From: Woeseiaceae bacterium
GTDB taxonomy: Bacteria; Pseudomonadota; Gammaproteobacteria; Steroidobacterales; Woeseiaceae
DNA: 64,000 bases
Reading direction: 5' to 3'
Assembly (NCBI GenBank): GCA_030065915.1
Contig: JASJCQ010000003.1
Span: forward strand, 62,001 to 126,000
Shown here: positions 52,979 to 63,080 of the stretch, piece after piece
How positions within the stretch are numbered: the stretch's first letter is position 1
Layout of the letters: each line of letters starts with the position of its first letter
Notes under the pieces: generated by a model
Databases searched by the model: none
Seen by the model: only the letters and a program-made list of their open reading frames with translations
Told to the model about the DNA's origin: nothing
Position numbers and translations under genes: made by a program

Positions 52979-54147
52979 GACGCTTGAGAATCGGCATAGC
53001 AGCAATCGTTTCCGTCTTGCTGGTCGCCTGTGCCGCAACGCCAAGGGTCACGGTGCCCGCGGGTACGGTTTGTGACACTGACCTGTTCAAGGTCGATGAC
53101 GGCTTCGCCGGGGCACGGCGTGGCGACTGCGACGTCCTGGCAGAAAACCAGGTTCGCCTGCACATCGTTCGGGAAGACGACCAGGTCAAAAATCCGTCAC
53201 CGTGGTATGCCTTCAAGCTAACCGGCGACCCGTCCGGAACCGTCAGGGTCACGCTGGATTACGGTGACTGGAAACACCGCTACGTGCCGAAGATCAGTCG
53301 TGACGGTAAGACGTGGCGCGTCGCTAACGAAGCCATGTTTCAGCAACCTTCGGAGAACGTACTGGAGCTCACTATCAAGCTGCTGGGCGAGCCGGTCTGG
53401 ATCGCCGGGAACCCGATGATCTTGCCGGCCGACTACGAAATCCGGCTGCGATCGCTGGCGCACGAGACCGACGCGACACTTTCCGTCGCGGGTCAGTCGA
53501 TTGAGGGACTGCCGATCTATCGGCTGGAGTCCGGCGCCGACAAGAACGAGGTTATTTTCCTGACCGGCCACCAGCACCCGCCGGAGATACCGGGCGGTTA
53601 TGCGATGCTCGAGTTCCTGAATACGCTCTATTCCGAGACGAAGCTAGCGACTGAGTTTCGCGCTCGCTTCCATATCGTCAGCCTGCCGTTGCTCAATCCG
53701 GACGGCATCATCCACGGCCATTGGCGGCACAACCTCGGCAGCACAGACCTGAATCGCGACTGGGGTCCTTTCGCGCAACCTGAGACCCGGGTCATTGAAC
53801 AGACCCTCGACGAACTCGACGGGCAGGACAAACGCGTCCGAATGTTCATGGACTTTCACTCGACCAAGGACAACCGCTTCTACACCCAGTCTGAGCCCAC
53901 GAACCCGGCGGGCTTTTCTGCTGAGTGGCTGAAGCGGTCAGGCGAACGCATCGGTGACGACTACCCGTTCGTTAACGATCCGCGCCCGACGTCACCAACG
54001 CCCAACGGCAAGAACTACATGTACAAGCGATACGGCATCCCGTCGCTGACCTACGAGGTCGGCGATGAAACCCCGTTGGAGGCGAACCGCAACGCCACCC
54101 GAATATTCGCGGAGGAATTCATGCGATTGTGGCTGGAGACGCCGTAG
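52975..54147 (+). CDS. M14-family zinc carboxypeptidase lipoprotein
   Basis: From GTG at 52975, which overlaps the dadA stop, the product is 390 residues with a lipobox ending at Cys19 (LLVAC). Zinc and catalytic elements are HQHPPE, DLNRDWG, DFHSTKDN and YEVGDE. The N-terminal 150 residues form a beta-domain seen in M14 relatives. It would trim peptides or peptidoglycan-derived peptides in the periplasm, consistent with D-amino acid release for DadA. The frame reaches back to 52813, but that part lies inside dadA. Confidence 0.85.
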   Translation: MRRLRIGIAAIVSVLLVACAATPRVTVPAGTVCDTDLFKVDDGFAGARRGDCDVLAENQVRLHIVREDDQVKNPSPWYAFKLTGDPSGTVRVTLDYGDWKHRYVPKISRDGKTWRVANEAMFQQPSENVLELTIKLLGEPVWIAGNPMILPADYEIRLRSLAHETDATLSVAGQSIEGLPIYRLESGADKNEVIFLTGHQHPPEIPGGYAMLEFLNTLYSETKLATEFRARFHIVSLPLLNPDGIIHGHWRHNLGSTDLNRDWGPFAQPETRVIEQTLDELDGQDKRVRMFMDFHSTKDNRFYTQSEPTNPAGFSAEWLKRSGERIGDDYPFVNDPRPTSPTPNGKNYMYKRYGIPSLTYEVGDETPLEANRNATRIFAEEFMRLWLETP

Positions 54148-54289
54148 GAGCCTTGTCCGGAGCGCTCAATAACGGTCGGTCCGGCAGATTTCATGGTGTT
54201 CGGGTCGACAATGGATAGATACCCAATCGAGCTAAAGCTATACTTCGCTCCGTCCTTTGCGGGCACCAGACACCATCGGAGTTAAGACC

Positions 54290-54805
54290 TTGAGTTCGGA
54301 CCAGAAGTTTTTCGACATCTATTCCATCGTAGTCGGCGGCCTTGCGCTGTTTGCGCTGTTCATCCTCGTGCTGGCGATGCGTATGGGCGACATCACACAA
54401 GGTGAGTTCAACAAGGCAGCACCCGAATACCAGGCGGCCGTCCAGGAGCGCATCGCGCCCGTCGGCCAGGTCTACCTCCCCGGTGAGGAGCTGCAGGCTG
54501 CGGCACCGGTGGTCGAGACCGCAGCAGAGCCGGAGCCGGTCGCGGCCGCGCTGACGGGACCCCAGGTCTACAATCAGGCCTGCCTGGCCTGCCACGGTGC
54601 CGGCATTGGCGGCGCGCCGATTCTCGGCGACGCCGACGTCTGGGCCCCGCGCATCGCACAGGGCATCGAGACCCTCAACGAGCACGCCATCTACGGCTAC
54701 CAGGGCGAGCTCGGCTACATGCCGGCCAAAGGTGGCAGAGCGGACCTGTCCGACGATGAAGTCGCCGACGCCGTTGCCTATATGGTCGAACAGGTCAACC
54801 AGTAA
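54290..54805 (+). CDS. Cytochrome c5-like membrane-anchored monoheme cytochrome
   Basis: From a TTG at 54290, with GGAG 8 nt upstream, the protein is 171 residues. It has one N-terminal helix (about 9-30) that can anchor it, a Pro/Glu/Ala-rich linker and a cytochrome domain with one CLACH site and a conserved GYMPAKGG Met ligand. This matches cytochrome c5/CycA-type carriers. The frame starts at 54257 but lacks a good ribosome site. It is not obviously tied to a neighbour. Confidence 0.8.
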   Translation: MSSDQKFFDIYSIVVGGLALFALFILVLAMRMGDITQGEFNKAAPEYQAAVQERIAPVGQVYLPGEELQAAAPVVETAAEPEPVAAALTGPQVYNQACLACHGAGIGGAPILGDADVWAPRIAQGIETLNEHAIYGYQGELGYMPAKGGRADLSDDEVADAVAYMVEQVNQ

Positions 54806-54856
54806 GACGGGATCGCTGCGGCCTTTCGACGTCACGTCGCATTGACCGTTGGGCAG

Positions 54857-55066
54857 TCAGCCTCCTGACTGCTGGCGACGAAAATCCTCGACCGGCAGCC
54901 CGCCGATGCCCCAGTCCTCGAGATCCACTTCGTCAATCACAACGAAGGTGGTGGCGGGGTCCTTGTCGAGAACAGTCTTTAGCAAGTCTGTAGTCCCTTT
55001 GATGAGCTGCGATTTCTGTTCCTGCGAAACGCCTTCGCGAGTCACTTTGATATTGACGTAGGGCAC
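54857..55066 (-). CDS. 4-oxalocrotonate tautomerase-family protein
   Basis: A 69-residue protein that starts GTG-CCC after AGGAGG, so the catalytic Pro1 is exposed after Met removal. The sequence PYVNIKVTREGVSQEQKSQLIKGTTDLL matches the 4-OT family. The substrate is unknown. The ribosome site overlaps the stop of the NTF2-like gene, so it is the last gene of the cluster. Confidence 0.85.
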   Translation of the reverse strand: MPYVNIKVTREGVSQEQKSQLIKGTTDLLKTVLDKDPATTFVVIDEVDLEDWGIGGLPVEDFRRQQSGG

Positions 55067-55075
55067 GCGGGCCTC

Positions 55076-55456
55076 CTAGTTGATGGTTTGTCGGGGAGTG
55101 ATCTGAAAGACCTTGGCGATTATCTTCCAGGCGCCGTCTTCACGGACGAGCGTCAGGAAGTCGGTGAAGTCGTTCTGGCCTATGGAGCAACGAACGCGGG
55201 CAAGCGCGGTATTGATGCCTGCAAACTCAATGGAGTCGACAGCGTCTCTGCGCGGCTCCTTTCGCGACGCCGGCGACTGCCGGGCGGCAACCACCGGAAA
55301 GTACTCTTCCATACTCCGATACAGCGGCGGTGTCTCGTCGGCGGTCGCGTAGATCGCCCGCGGGTGGAACACGGCGCCAAGGCGGTCGACATCCGAGTAA
55401 TACAGGGCGTCGAAGTAGGTATCGAGCAGCGCCTGCACCTCTGCGTACGCGCTCAT
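55076..55456 (-). CDS. NTF2/SnoaL-like protein
   Basis: A 126-residue cone-shaped NTF2-like fold: VQALLDTYFDALYYSDVDRLGAVFHPRAIYATAD at the start and a TDFLTLVREDGAWKIIAKVF strand pair at the end. Members are often small ligand-binding or isomerase proteins. It overlaps the adjacent GST gene by 4 bp. Confidence 0.85.
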   Translation of the reverse strand: MSAYAEVQALLDTYFDALYYSDVDRLGAVFHPRAIYATADETPPLYRSMEEYFPVVAARQSPASRKEPRRDAVDSIEFAGINTALARVRCSIGQNDFTDFLTLVREDGAWKIIAKVFQITPRQTIN

Positions 55457-56082
55457 GATGCGACGCGCTCGTCGAGCAGGCCTTCTGCCTGCAGTGCCCG
55501 GATGATCGCCGGCCGGCGACGAAGCCGCTTCACATACGCAGCCACCTCCGGCCAGGGCCTGAGGTCGAATCCAATCACGGGAGACCAGCTCAACAGCACG
55601 AATGCATACGCATCCGCAACGCCGAAAGTGTCGCCGAGCAGGAATTCACGGCCGTCCGCAAGGCGATCCTGCATCGCACCGACTCGGCGCGACAGCGTCT
55701 TTTGGGCCGCTTCCTTCGCGGACGCGTCGAGTTCGATCTTCGAGAAGAACGGGGAGTAGGCCTTGTGCAATTCCGCGGACAGGAAGTTCAGCAGCTCGTG
55801 CAGGCGTGTTCGTTCGAGGGTGCCGTTCGGCGGCGCAAGCTTTGAGTCCGTTGCGCCGTCGACAAGATACTGCAGGATGGCAGGATTTTCGGTGATGATA
55901 TCGCCGTCATTCGTCTGCAGCGCCGGGACGTAGCCGTTCGGGCTGATGGAGCGAAAGTCGATGCCGGATACCGTTACGGCGGCATCGGTATCTGTCTTCT
56001 CGAGTTCGAAGGGGATGTCGAGTTCGTTGAGAATGATGTGCGTCGCCATCGAGCACGCACCAGGCTTGTAGAAGAGTTTCAT
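55453..56082 (-). CDS. Glutathione S-transferase (GstA/beta type)
   Basis: A 209-residue GST. The N-terminal MKLFYKPGACSMATHIILNE is typical of beta-class GstA, with Cys10 as the reactive residue, and the thioredoxin-fold cis-Pro and TENPAILQYL follow. An alpha-helical C-terminal domain is complete. It sits in a run of two GSTs, an SDR, an NTF2-like protein and a tautomerase, suggesting detoxification or aromatic-ether processing. Confidence 0.88.
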   Translation of the reverse strand: MKLFYKPGACSMATHIILNELDIPFELEKTDTDAAVTVSGIDFRSISPNGYVPALQTNDGDIITENPAILQYLVDGATDSKLAPPNGTLERTRLHELLNFLSAELHKAYSPFFSKIELDASAKEAAQKTLSRRVGAMQDRLADGREFLLGDTFGVADAYAFVLLSWSPVIGFDLRPWPEVAAYVKRLRRRPAIIRALQAEGLLDERVAS

Positions 56083-56119
56083 GGGCTTTTTCCTTATGAA
56101 TTCAGTAGTTGTTTTCCGG

Positions 56120-56809
56120 CTATGCGGCGCTTTCGGTCAGGCGCCCAAGTGCGCTGATGTTTGCCGGATGCGCCGGGTTGTCCAGATCGAAGAAGCGGGA
56201 AAAACGCTCGTCAAAGTCGTCTGGAAGGGATCCTTGCACCGCGTCCTCGGACAGTACTGTCTGCGCCCAAAGACCTATTCGGCTCGAGTCTTTGAAGCGC
56301 TCGCGGAAGGCGGCGCGAATATCAGGCACCTTCCGGATGCGCAGCAGAAGCGGTGCGACGGCAATCTCGAACGCACCGAGCCGATAACCATGGGCGAGGC
56401 GGGACTCGATGAAGCTTCGCGCGTTGTCGCAGCCTTCAAGCAGCGAATTGACCTGTTTCGCGTACTCCGGCTTGTTCTCTGACTTCAACGCTCGAAATAA
56501 CGACATGAGCCAGCTGTCGGAGTAAGCGATCCAGGCCTTTTCGGTTGCTCGCTGAAGCGGCTCATCTGGCAGCAATGGCATGCTGCTGACGTCATCGAGA
56601 TACTCGGTGATGACGTTCGACTCAAACAGCGTAGTGTCACCGACGAACAGCGCCGGCACCTTCGCTGTTGGTACGCGTTCGGTGAACCAATCCGGCTTGT
56701 CATCGAGGTCGATGTAGGAGGTGTCGTAGTCGATACCTTTTGCGTCCAGCAGGATCCGGGCGCGCTGGACGTAAGGGCAGATGGGAAAACTAACGAGTTG
56801 GTAACGCAT
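56120..56809 (-). CDS. Glutathione S-transferase, second type
   Basis: A 229-residue GST with a CPYVQRARILLDAKGIDYD motif at the N-terminus, recalling omega- or Cys-type GSTs, then KVPALFVGDTTLFESNVITEYLDD. It is unlike the neighbouring GST, so the two likely have different substrates. It lies 37 bp after the other GST start and 10 bp after the SDR. Confidence 0.87.
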   Translation of the reverse strand: MRYQLVSFPICPYVQRARILLDAKGIDYDTSYIDLDDKPDWFTERVPTAKVPALFVGDTTLFESNVITEYLDDVSSMPLLPDEPLQRATEKAWIAYSDSWLMSLFRALKSENKPEYAKQVNSLLEGCDNARSFIESRLAHGYRLGAFEIAVAPLLLRIRKVPDIRAAFRERFKDSSRIGLWAQTVLSEDAVQGSLPDDFDERFSRFFDLDNPAHPANISALGRLTESAA

Positions 56810-56819
56810 TCGGAGGCTC

Positions 56820-57542
56820 CTAGATCAGTCGGTGGCCGCCGTCGACGACCAGCGAGTGTCCATTGACGAATGAATTGTCGATGAGGAAAAGGACGGCTTT
56901 GGCGACATCGTCGGGCGTGCCGACTCGCTGCACGGGAATGACGTCAGCCATGGCAGCCAGTGCACTATCGGCGCCGTCTGCGCCGACCAGCCCGGGCCAG
57001 ACCGGTGTGTCGATAATGCCTGGTACGACGGTGTTGACCCTTAAGGGCGCGAGCTCAAATGCCCAGATGCGTGCCGCCGCTTCTGTGGCGCCGCCAACTG
57101 CGGCGAACATCGACGACCCTTCAATGGGTTTCTGGGTAACCGTCCCGCTGAACAGCGTTATCGAGCCATGTTCGGAAATACGGCGGCTGCCGTAATGAAC
57201 GGAATAGAGCTGCCCCCACTGCTTGGTGCTTACGATCTGTTCTGCCTGCTCGAAATTCATATCCCGGATTGGCGCGAACATGCTTGACGCCGCTGGCGTC
57301 GCCAGGTGATCGAAAGCACCGACCTGGTCGAAAAAGCTGCGGATGCTGTCAGGACTGAGCAAGTCCATTACATAGCCTTCAACGCTTCCTTCGAGGCTGT
57401 CCAGCACCGTCGCGAGCTTCTGCTCGTTGCGAGCGGAGACAACGACATCAGCGCCCGCTTCGAGCAGACGACTGATCGTTGCCTGTGCAATGCCACCGTT
57501 GGCGCCGGTGACGACAACACGTTGATGTTGGAGTGTGTTCAT
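56820..57542 (-). CDS. SDR-family protein lacking the usual Tyr/Lys pair
   Basis: A 240-residue Rossmann protein with TGANGGIAQATIS for nucleotide binding. In place of the YxxxK catalytic motif it reads MFAAVGGATEAAAR, so both Tyr and Lys are absent. The NTVVPG and VDGGH strands near the end are normal. Either it uses a variant mechanism or it is not a classic dehydrogenase. It is the first gene of the cluster, divergent from the LysR gene. Confidence 0.82.
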   Translation of the reverse strand: MNTLQHQRVVVTGANGGIAQATISRLLEAGADVVVSARNEQKLATVLDSLEGSVEGYVMDLLSPDSIRSFFDQVGAFDHLATPAASSMFAPIRDMNFEQAEQIVSTKQWGQLYSVHYGSRRISEHGSITLFSGTVTQKPIEGSSMFAAVGGATEAAARIWAFELAPLRVNTVVPGIIDTPVWPGLVGADGADSALAAMADVIPVQRVGTPDDVAKAVLFLIDNSFVNGHSLVVDGGHRLI

Positions 57543-57590
57543 GAATGTGTCCTGCGATTACTGACTGCAGCGCAAGATACGCGCTGATTG

Positions 57591-57611
57591 AATATTCCGA
57601 AATGGAATGTT
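57591..57611. promoter_or_regulatory. LysR-type operator candidate
   Basis: ATTCC-N5-GGAAT forms a palindrome of the T-N11-A class, with near-matching flanks (AATATTCC and GGAATGTT). It lies in the 82-bp region between the divergent SDR and LysR genes, 13 bp before the preferred LysR ATG. LysR regulators usually bind such sites and control the divergent genes. Confidence 0.6.
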
Positions 57612-57624
57612 AGTAATACACAAC

Positions 57625-58530
57625 ATGAGCTCAAGGAATTTAAAGCGCCTGCCATTGCTCGAGGCGTTCGACGCAATAATGACTCGCGGCAGCCTTGTCG
57701 CCGCAGCTGATGCCATGAACGTCACTCAGTCAGCCGTCAGCAAACAGCTGGCGCAGCTAAGGGAATGGCTGGGCGACGATCTCTTCGTTCGAACCAGCGA
57801 CGGCATGCAGCCGACACCACGCGCGTTGGCCTTACGCGAACGCATCGAGTCGCTGCTGGAACAGGCTGCGAGCCTGGCCCGCGAAGGGAGCATCCAGCCT
57901 GCTGACTTCACCGGCGAGTTTGTGCTCAGCGCAACCGACGAGGTACTGGATCGTCTGGTGCCAGACCTTGTTGGACGTCTTGCCGATGAGGCGCCGCAAC
58001 TCCGGCTGATCACGATCCCCATCGCCCGGGACTATTCGGCGCGGCAGCTCGAGGCCGGACAGGTGAATTTGCTGGTCGCCGTCAACTGGCACGCGCCCGA
58101 CCAACTCAAACAGAAGCGACTGGGTTCGGATTCGTTTGTCTGCCTGATGCGCGAAGACAACCCCCTCGCCGACCGGAACCTGACGCTCAAACGCTACATA
58201 GATGCTACGCATGTGTTGGTTGCGCCGTTGGGCTACGCGGAAGGAGTCGTCGACGTCGAACTGAAGCAGATGGGCGTGGAACGCCACGTGTGCGCTTCGG
58301 TACCCGCGTTCAGCATGATCAACGAGTCGGTACTGGGCGGTTCGCGAATTACGACCATCCCGTCGCGCGTGGCGCAGCGCCTCGCCGACAACGGCCCGTT
58401 CGTCGTCAAGCGCGCACCGCTGAAACTCCCATCGACCGACTACTACGCGCTGTGGCACCCACGCTTTACAGCAGATCCCCGACTGCGCTGGATGCTCGAA
58501 CTGGTCACGGCGTCTTTTGGTGACTCCTGA
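57625..58530 (+). CDS. LysR-family transcriptional regulator
   Basis: A 301-residue LysR protein from ATG 57625. The N-terminal winged helix (LLEAFDAIMTRGSLVAAADAMNVTQSAVSKQLAQLREWLG) is complete, followed by an effector domain. The frame opens at 57607, but that ATG falls inside the palindromic operator. It probably controls the divergent SDR-GST cluster. Confidence 0.9.
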   Translation: MSSRNLKRLPLLEAFDAIMTRGSLVAAADAMNVTQSAVSKQLAQLREWLGDDLFVRTSDGMQPTPRALALRERIESLLEQAASLAREGSIQPADFTGEFVLSATDEVLDRLVPDLVGRLADEAPQLRLITIPIARDYSARQLEAGQVNLLVAVNWHAPDQLKQKRLGSDSFVCLMREDNPLADRNLTLKRYIDATHVLVAPLGYAEGVVDVELKQMGVERHVCASVPAFSMINESVLGGSRITTIPSRVAQRLADNGPFVVKRAPLKLPSTDYYALWHPRFTADPRLRWMLELVTASFGDS

Positions 58531-58539
58531 AGCGGCAAA

Positions 58540-60039
58540 TCAGGTTTCGCGATCCAGTTGTCTCAAAGACAGCGCCTCTGCAACGTGGCGCTCCGTAACC
58601 TGGTGATCCGCTGACAGGTCCGCGATCGTTCTTGACACCCTCAGTACACGGTAGGCTGCGCGCGTCGATAATCGAAATTGTGTTGCCGCTCGTTCCAGCA
58701 ACGCCCAGCCGCCAGGCTGGACCTGTGCCAGTTGCTCCAGCATCTCCCCGCTCACGTTCGCGTTCACACAGCCCTGTCGCTTCAACGCCACGTCGCGAGC
58801 GTCGGCGACCCGCTCGGCGACCGTTGCGCTGGATTCATTGTTGCCGGCTCCACGCCGGATGCTCGCGAGGCATTGCCGTGCGACGTCAACCTGCAGATCG
58901 ATACGGTCGAGCAGCGGACCGGACAAGCGCGACCGATACGCCCTGACTCTGTCCCTGCTGCACCCACAGCGCCCGTTCACGTCGCCCAGTTCGCCGCAGG
59001 GGCACGGATTCATCGCGGCCACCAGCTGGAACCTCGACGGAAATCGCAGCTGGTAGGCAGCCCTCGAGATGCAGACCTCGCCTGCCTCGATCGGCTCACG
59101 CAAGACTTCCAGTGTGTGACGATTGAACTCCGGCAGTTCATCGAGAAACAGGACGCCATTGTGTGCGCGTGAAATCTCGCCAGGCCGCGGCGAACCGCCG
59201 CCGCCGACAAGGGCGATCGCCGACACCGTGTGATGCGGCGAACGAAACGGCCGACGAAAGAGGCGATCGACGTCCAGCCGTTCTCCGAGTACGGAGTGCA
59301 CCGCCGCGGTTTGAAGCGCTTCCTGCTTGCTCATAGGCGGCAGCAACCCAGGCAGCCGTTTCGCCAGCATCGTCTTGCCGGTTCCCGGCGGACCGATGAA
59401 CAGGAGGTTGTGACCGCCTGCCGCCGCGATCTCCAGCGCCCGCTTGGCCGTCTCCTGGCCTTGAACGTCCGAGAGATCGTCGGCACAGCAGCCGTTGCTC
59501 CTGAGGTCCGGCGGAGATGCGGGCTCGATGGGCTCGGCGCCGGTGAGGTGGGCGGTAACCGCCAGCAGCGAGGAAGCGCCGTACACCACCGCACCCGCCA
59601 ACGCCGCTTCCGCAGCCGAGCGCCGTGGAACCAGCATCGACAGCTCTTCGTTTCGGGCCGCGATGGCGGCCGGCAGCAGGCCCGGCACATGCCGCAGGCG
59701 ACCGTTAAGCGACAGCTCGCCATAGAATTCAGTGCGGTCCGGCAGTTCCGGTAGTTGACGGCTGGCGACGAGAATCCCGATCGCGATTGCCAGGTCGAAG
59801 CGGCTACCGGTCTTTTTCATATCGGCCGGCGCAAGACTGACGGTTATGCGTTGCTGCGGCAGCCGAAAGCCGGCGCTGACGATCGCGCCCCTGACGCGAT
59901 CGCGACTCTCTTTAACGGCCGTCTCGGCCATCCCGACGATAGAGAACCCGGGCAGGCCGCCCGACAGGAACACTTCGACTCGAACGTCGGGCGCTTCCGT
60001 GCCGGTCTGCGCTCGTGAGCGGATGAGCGCGAAGCTCAT
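58540..60039 (-). CDS. YifB/ComM-family Mg-chelatase-like AAA+ ATPase
   Basis: A 499-residue protein with the N-terminal S5-like/ChlI domain, a P-loop GPPGTGKTMLAKRL, Walker B FLDELPEFNR, and the C-terminal Mg-chelatase-like domain. ComM is a branch-migration helicase used in natural transformation; others are called YifB. It converges with the LysR gene. Confidence 0.92.
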   Translation of the reverse strand: MSFALIRSRAQTGTEAPDVRVEVFLSGGLPGFSIVGMAETAVKESRDRVRGAIVSAGFRLPQQRITVSLAPADMKKTGSRFDLAIAIGILVASRQLPELPDRTEFYGELSLNGRLRHVPGLLPAAIAARNEELSMLVPRRSAAEAALAGAVVYGASSLLAVTAHLTGAEPIEPASPPDLRSNGCCADDLSDVQGQETAKRALEIAAAGGHNLLFIGPPGTGKTMLAKRLPGLLPPMSKQEALQTAAVHSVLGERLDVDRLFRRPFRSPHHTVSAIALVGGGGSPRPGEISRAHNGVLFLDELPEFNRHTLEVLREPIEAGEVCISRAAYQLRFPSRFQLVAAMNPCPCGELGDVNGRCGCSRDRVRAYRSRLSGPLLDRIDLQVDVARQCLASIRRGAGNNESSATVAERVADARDVALKRQGCVNANVSGEMLEQLAQVQPGGWALLERAATQFRLSTRAAYRVLRVSRTIADLSADHQVTERHVAEALSLRQLDRET

Positions 60040-60093
60040 CGGCCGTGTGCTGGTGCTGTTGCCACTGGCCCTCCCTGGCCGACGCGCCGTTGC

Positions 60094-60333
60094 CTATTGT
60101 TGTCTGGCGATCATCTTGAGGTCTTTTTCCAGCGCATCGAGCTTCTCGCGAGTGCGCTTCAGAACGGCCTCCTGCACTTCGAACTCTTCGCGCGTGACCA
60201 GGTCGAGCTTCGCGAGGCTCTGGCTCAATACAGACCGGAAGGTCGTCTCCGCTTCTTCCCGCATGTTTTTCAGTCCATCGGGAACGGCATCGGCCAGCTT
60301 CCGGGCCAGGTTGTCTATTGATTCCTTGTCCAT
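60094..60333 (-). CDS. ubiK: UbiK-family ubiquinone-biosynthesis accessory factor
   Basis: A 79-residue protein with an amphipathic N-terminal helix and a C-terminal coiled coil (REEFEVQEAVLKRTREKLDALEKDLKMI), matching UbiK (YqiC/BMFP). It helps the Ubi complex during aerobic ubiquinone synthesis. The start is ATG 60333; the open frame to 60651 overlaps the regulatory region of the porin operon and does not resemble UbiK. Confidence 0.88.
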   Translation of the reverse strand: MDKESIDNLARKLADAVPDGLKNMREEAETTFRSVLSQSLAKLDLVTREEFEVQEAVLKRTREKLDALEKDLKMIARQQ

Positions 60334-60385
60334 GCGAACGTGATACCTCAGCGAAGTCCCCAAGACCAGCCTCATTTGCCTCAAT

Positions 60386-60425
60386 TGCACCGAATTTGGT
60401 GGAAGGCCTGCACCAAACCGGTGCG
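60386..60425 (+). promoter_or_regulatory. NtrC-type enhancer sites upstream of the nitrogen operon
   Basis: TGCACC-N5-GGTGCG at 60409-60425 fits the GCAC-N7-GTGC pattern of NtrC sites exactly. A second, looser copy, TGCACC-N6-GGTGG, starts at 60386. They lie about 85-125 bp before the sigma-54 promoter, the normal enhancer distance. A 9-bp GGTGCGTAG/CTACGCACC inverted repeat (60420-60445) overlaps the right side. Confidence 0.7.
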
Positions 60426-60508
60426 TAGCGGCCTGCCTACGCACCATCGCGGATCGGAGGCAATTTTGTTTCGGATGCAACCCGCTGAAATAACAGGAGA
60501 AACTCAAG

Positions 60509-60525
60509 TTGGCACGATAACTGCT
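60509..60525 (+). promoter_or_regulatory. Sigma-54 (-24/-12) promoter of the porin-glnK-amtB operon
   Basis: TTGGCACGATAACTGCT has the invariant GG and GC separated by 10 nt, with TGGCACG intact and only one mismatch in the -12 half (CTGC for TTGC). It lies 58 bp before the porin ATG and below NtrC-type sites. This implies induction under nitrogen limitation. Confidence 0.85.
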
Positions 60526-60582
60526 CTTACAGGTGCGACGTCGGCTCAGTCGGCCGTTAATTTTTCTTTTGGAGTTTAGATA

Positions 60583-61206
60583 ATGAAAACGATAGTAAAG
60601 ACAGGGGTGCTCGTATCCATCCTCTTCGCCAGTGCTGCAGCGAATGCACAATGGTCAGCAAACGTCGGTTGGGCCAGTGAATATCACTTCCGCGGCATTT
60701 TCCAGAAAACGTCTTCCGCAAGCGGCGGCGTAGATTACGAAAACGACAATGGCTTCTACGCCGGTACGTGGGCTGCCGACGTAGGTGACGGCCTGGAGGT
60801 CGATGGCTACTTCGGCTTCGGCGGTTCGATCGAAGACTTCAGCTACGGCATCGGCTTCACCGGCTACTACTACACGGGTGACTTCGATGACACCTACCAG
60901 GAGATCAACCTCTCGGGCGGCTACGGTCCGTTCACCGTTGACGTAGCGCTCGGTGAGTACGAGAACTTCGACGGCCCGACCCAGGACTACACGTTCGTTT
61001 CTCTGACGCTCGACCCGGGTAATGGCTTCTACGGTACCTTCGGCACCTTCTCGCAGGACGCCGACGGCGACTACCTGGAAGTCGGTTATGGCACGACGAT
61101 CGCGGAAATCGACTTTGGCGTATCTCTGATTCTCGCCAACGACGACCTGATCGGTGACGAAGACGAGACCCTGATCTTCACGATCGGCAAGGGCTTCGAC
61201 CTTTAA
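60583..61206 (+). CDS. TorF-family putative porin
   Basis: A 207-residue outer-membrane protein with a signal peptide (about 1-22, ending AANAQ) and a Gly/Tyr/Phe/Asp-rich barrel that matches the gcw_chp/TorF porin family (WSANVGWASEYHFRGIFQ...). Relatives sit upstream of glnK-amtB in many Proteobacteria, so passage of small nitrogen compounds is likely. The sigma-54 promoter precedes it. Confidence 0.85.
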   Translation: MKTIVKTGVLVSILFASAAANAQWSANVGWASEYHFRGIFQKTSSASGGVDYENDNGFYAGTWAADVGDGLEVDGYFGFGGSIEDFSYGIGFTGYYYTGDFDDTYQEINLSGGYGPFTVDVALGEYENFDGPTQDYTFVSLTLDPGNGFYGTFGTFSQDADGDYLEVGYGTTIAEIDFGVSLILANDDLIGDEDETLIFTIGKGFDL

Positions 61207-61222
61207 GAAAAGACCATAAACA

Positions 61223-61242
61223 GGGGGCGGGCATCCGCCCCC
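61223..61242 (+). other. Intercistronic hairpin between porin and glnK
   Basis: GGGGGCGG, loop GCAT, CCGCCCCC make a perfect 8-bp GC stem just after the porin stop codon. No T-run follows, so it is more likely to stabilise or process the porin mRNA than to end transcription fully. Confidence 0.6.
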
Positions 61243-61262
61243 CATTTACTCGCAAAGCATAG

Positions 61263-61610
<348 letters not shown>

Positions 61611-61634
61611 CAACTATTAGCGGAGGATCTTCTC

Positions 61635-62909
<1,275 letters not shown>

Positions 62910-62933
62910 CCCCCGCGCTTTGCGCTTTCTTAA

Positions 62934-62958
62934 ACGGGCCTTCGGGCCCGTTTTTTTT
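62934..62958 (+). terminator. Intrinsic terminator after amtB
   Basis: ACGGGCC-TTCG-GGCCCGT is a perfect 7-bp stem with a stable UUCG tetraloop followed by seven or more T. It lies 24 bp after the amtB stop and ends the nitrogen operon. Confidence 0.95.
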
Positions 62959-63080
62959 ATGCCTCAAAGTGTGAACTGCGTCACAGGCCGGAGCGTGAAT
63001 CTTCGGCTCGCCGCACACTCGTCGGCATGATTTAATGCCAACATGCTCCAAAGGCATCTACACGGATGTAGGACAGGACA

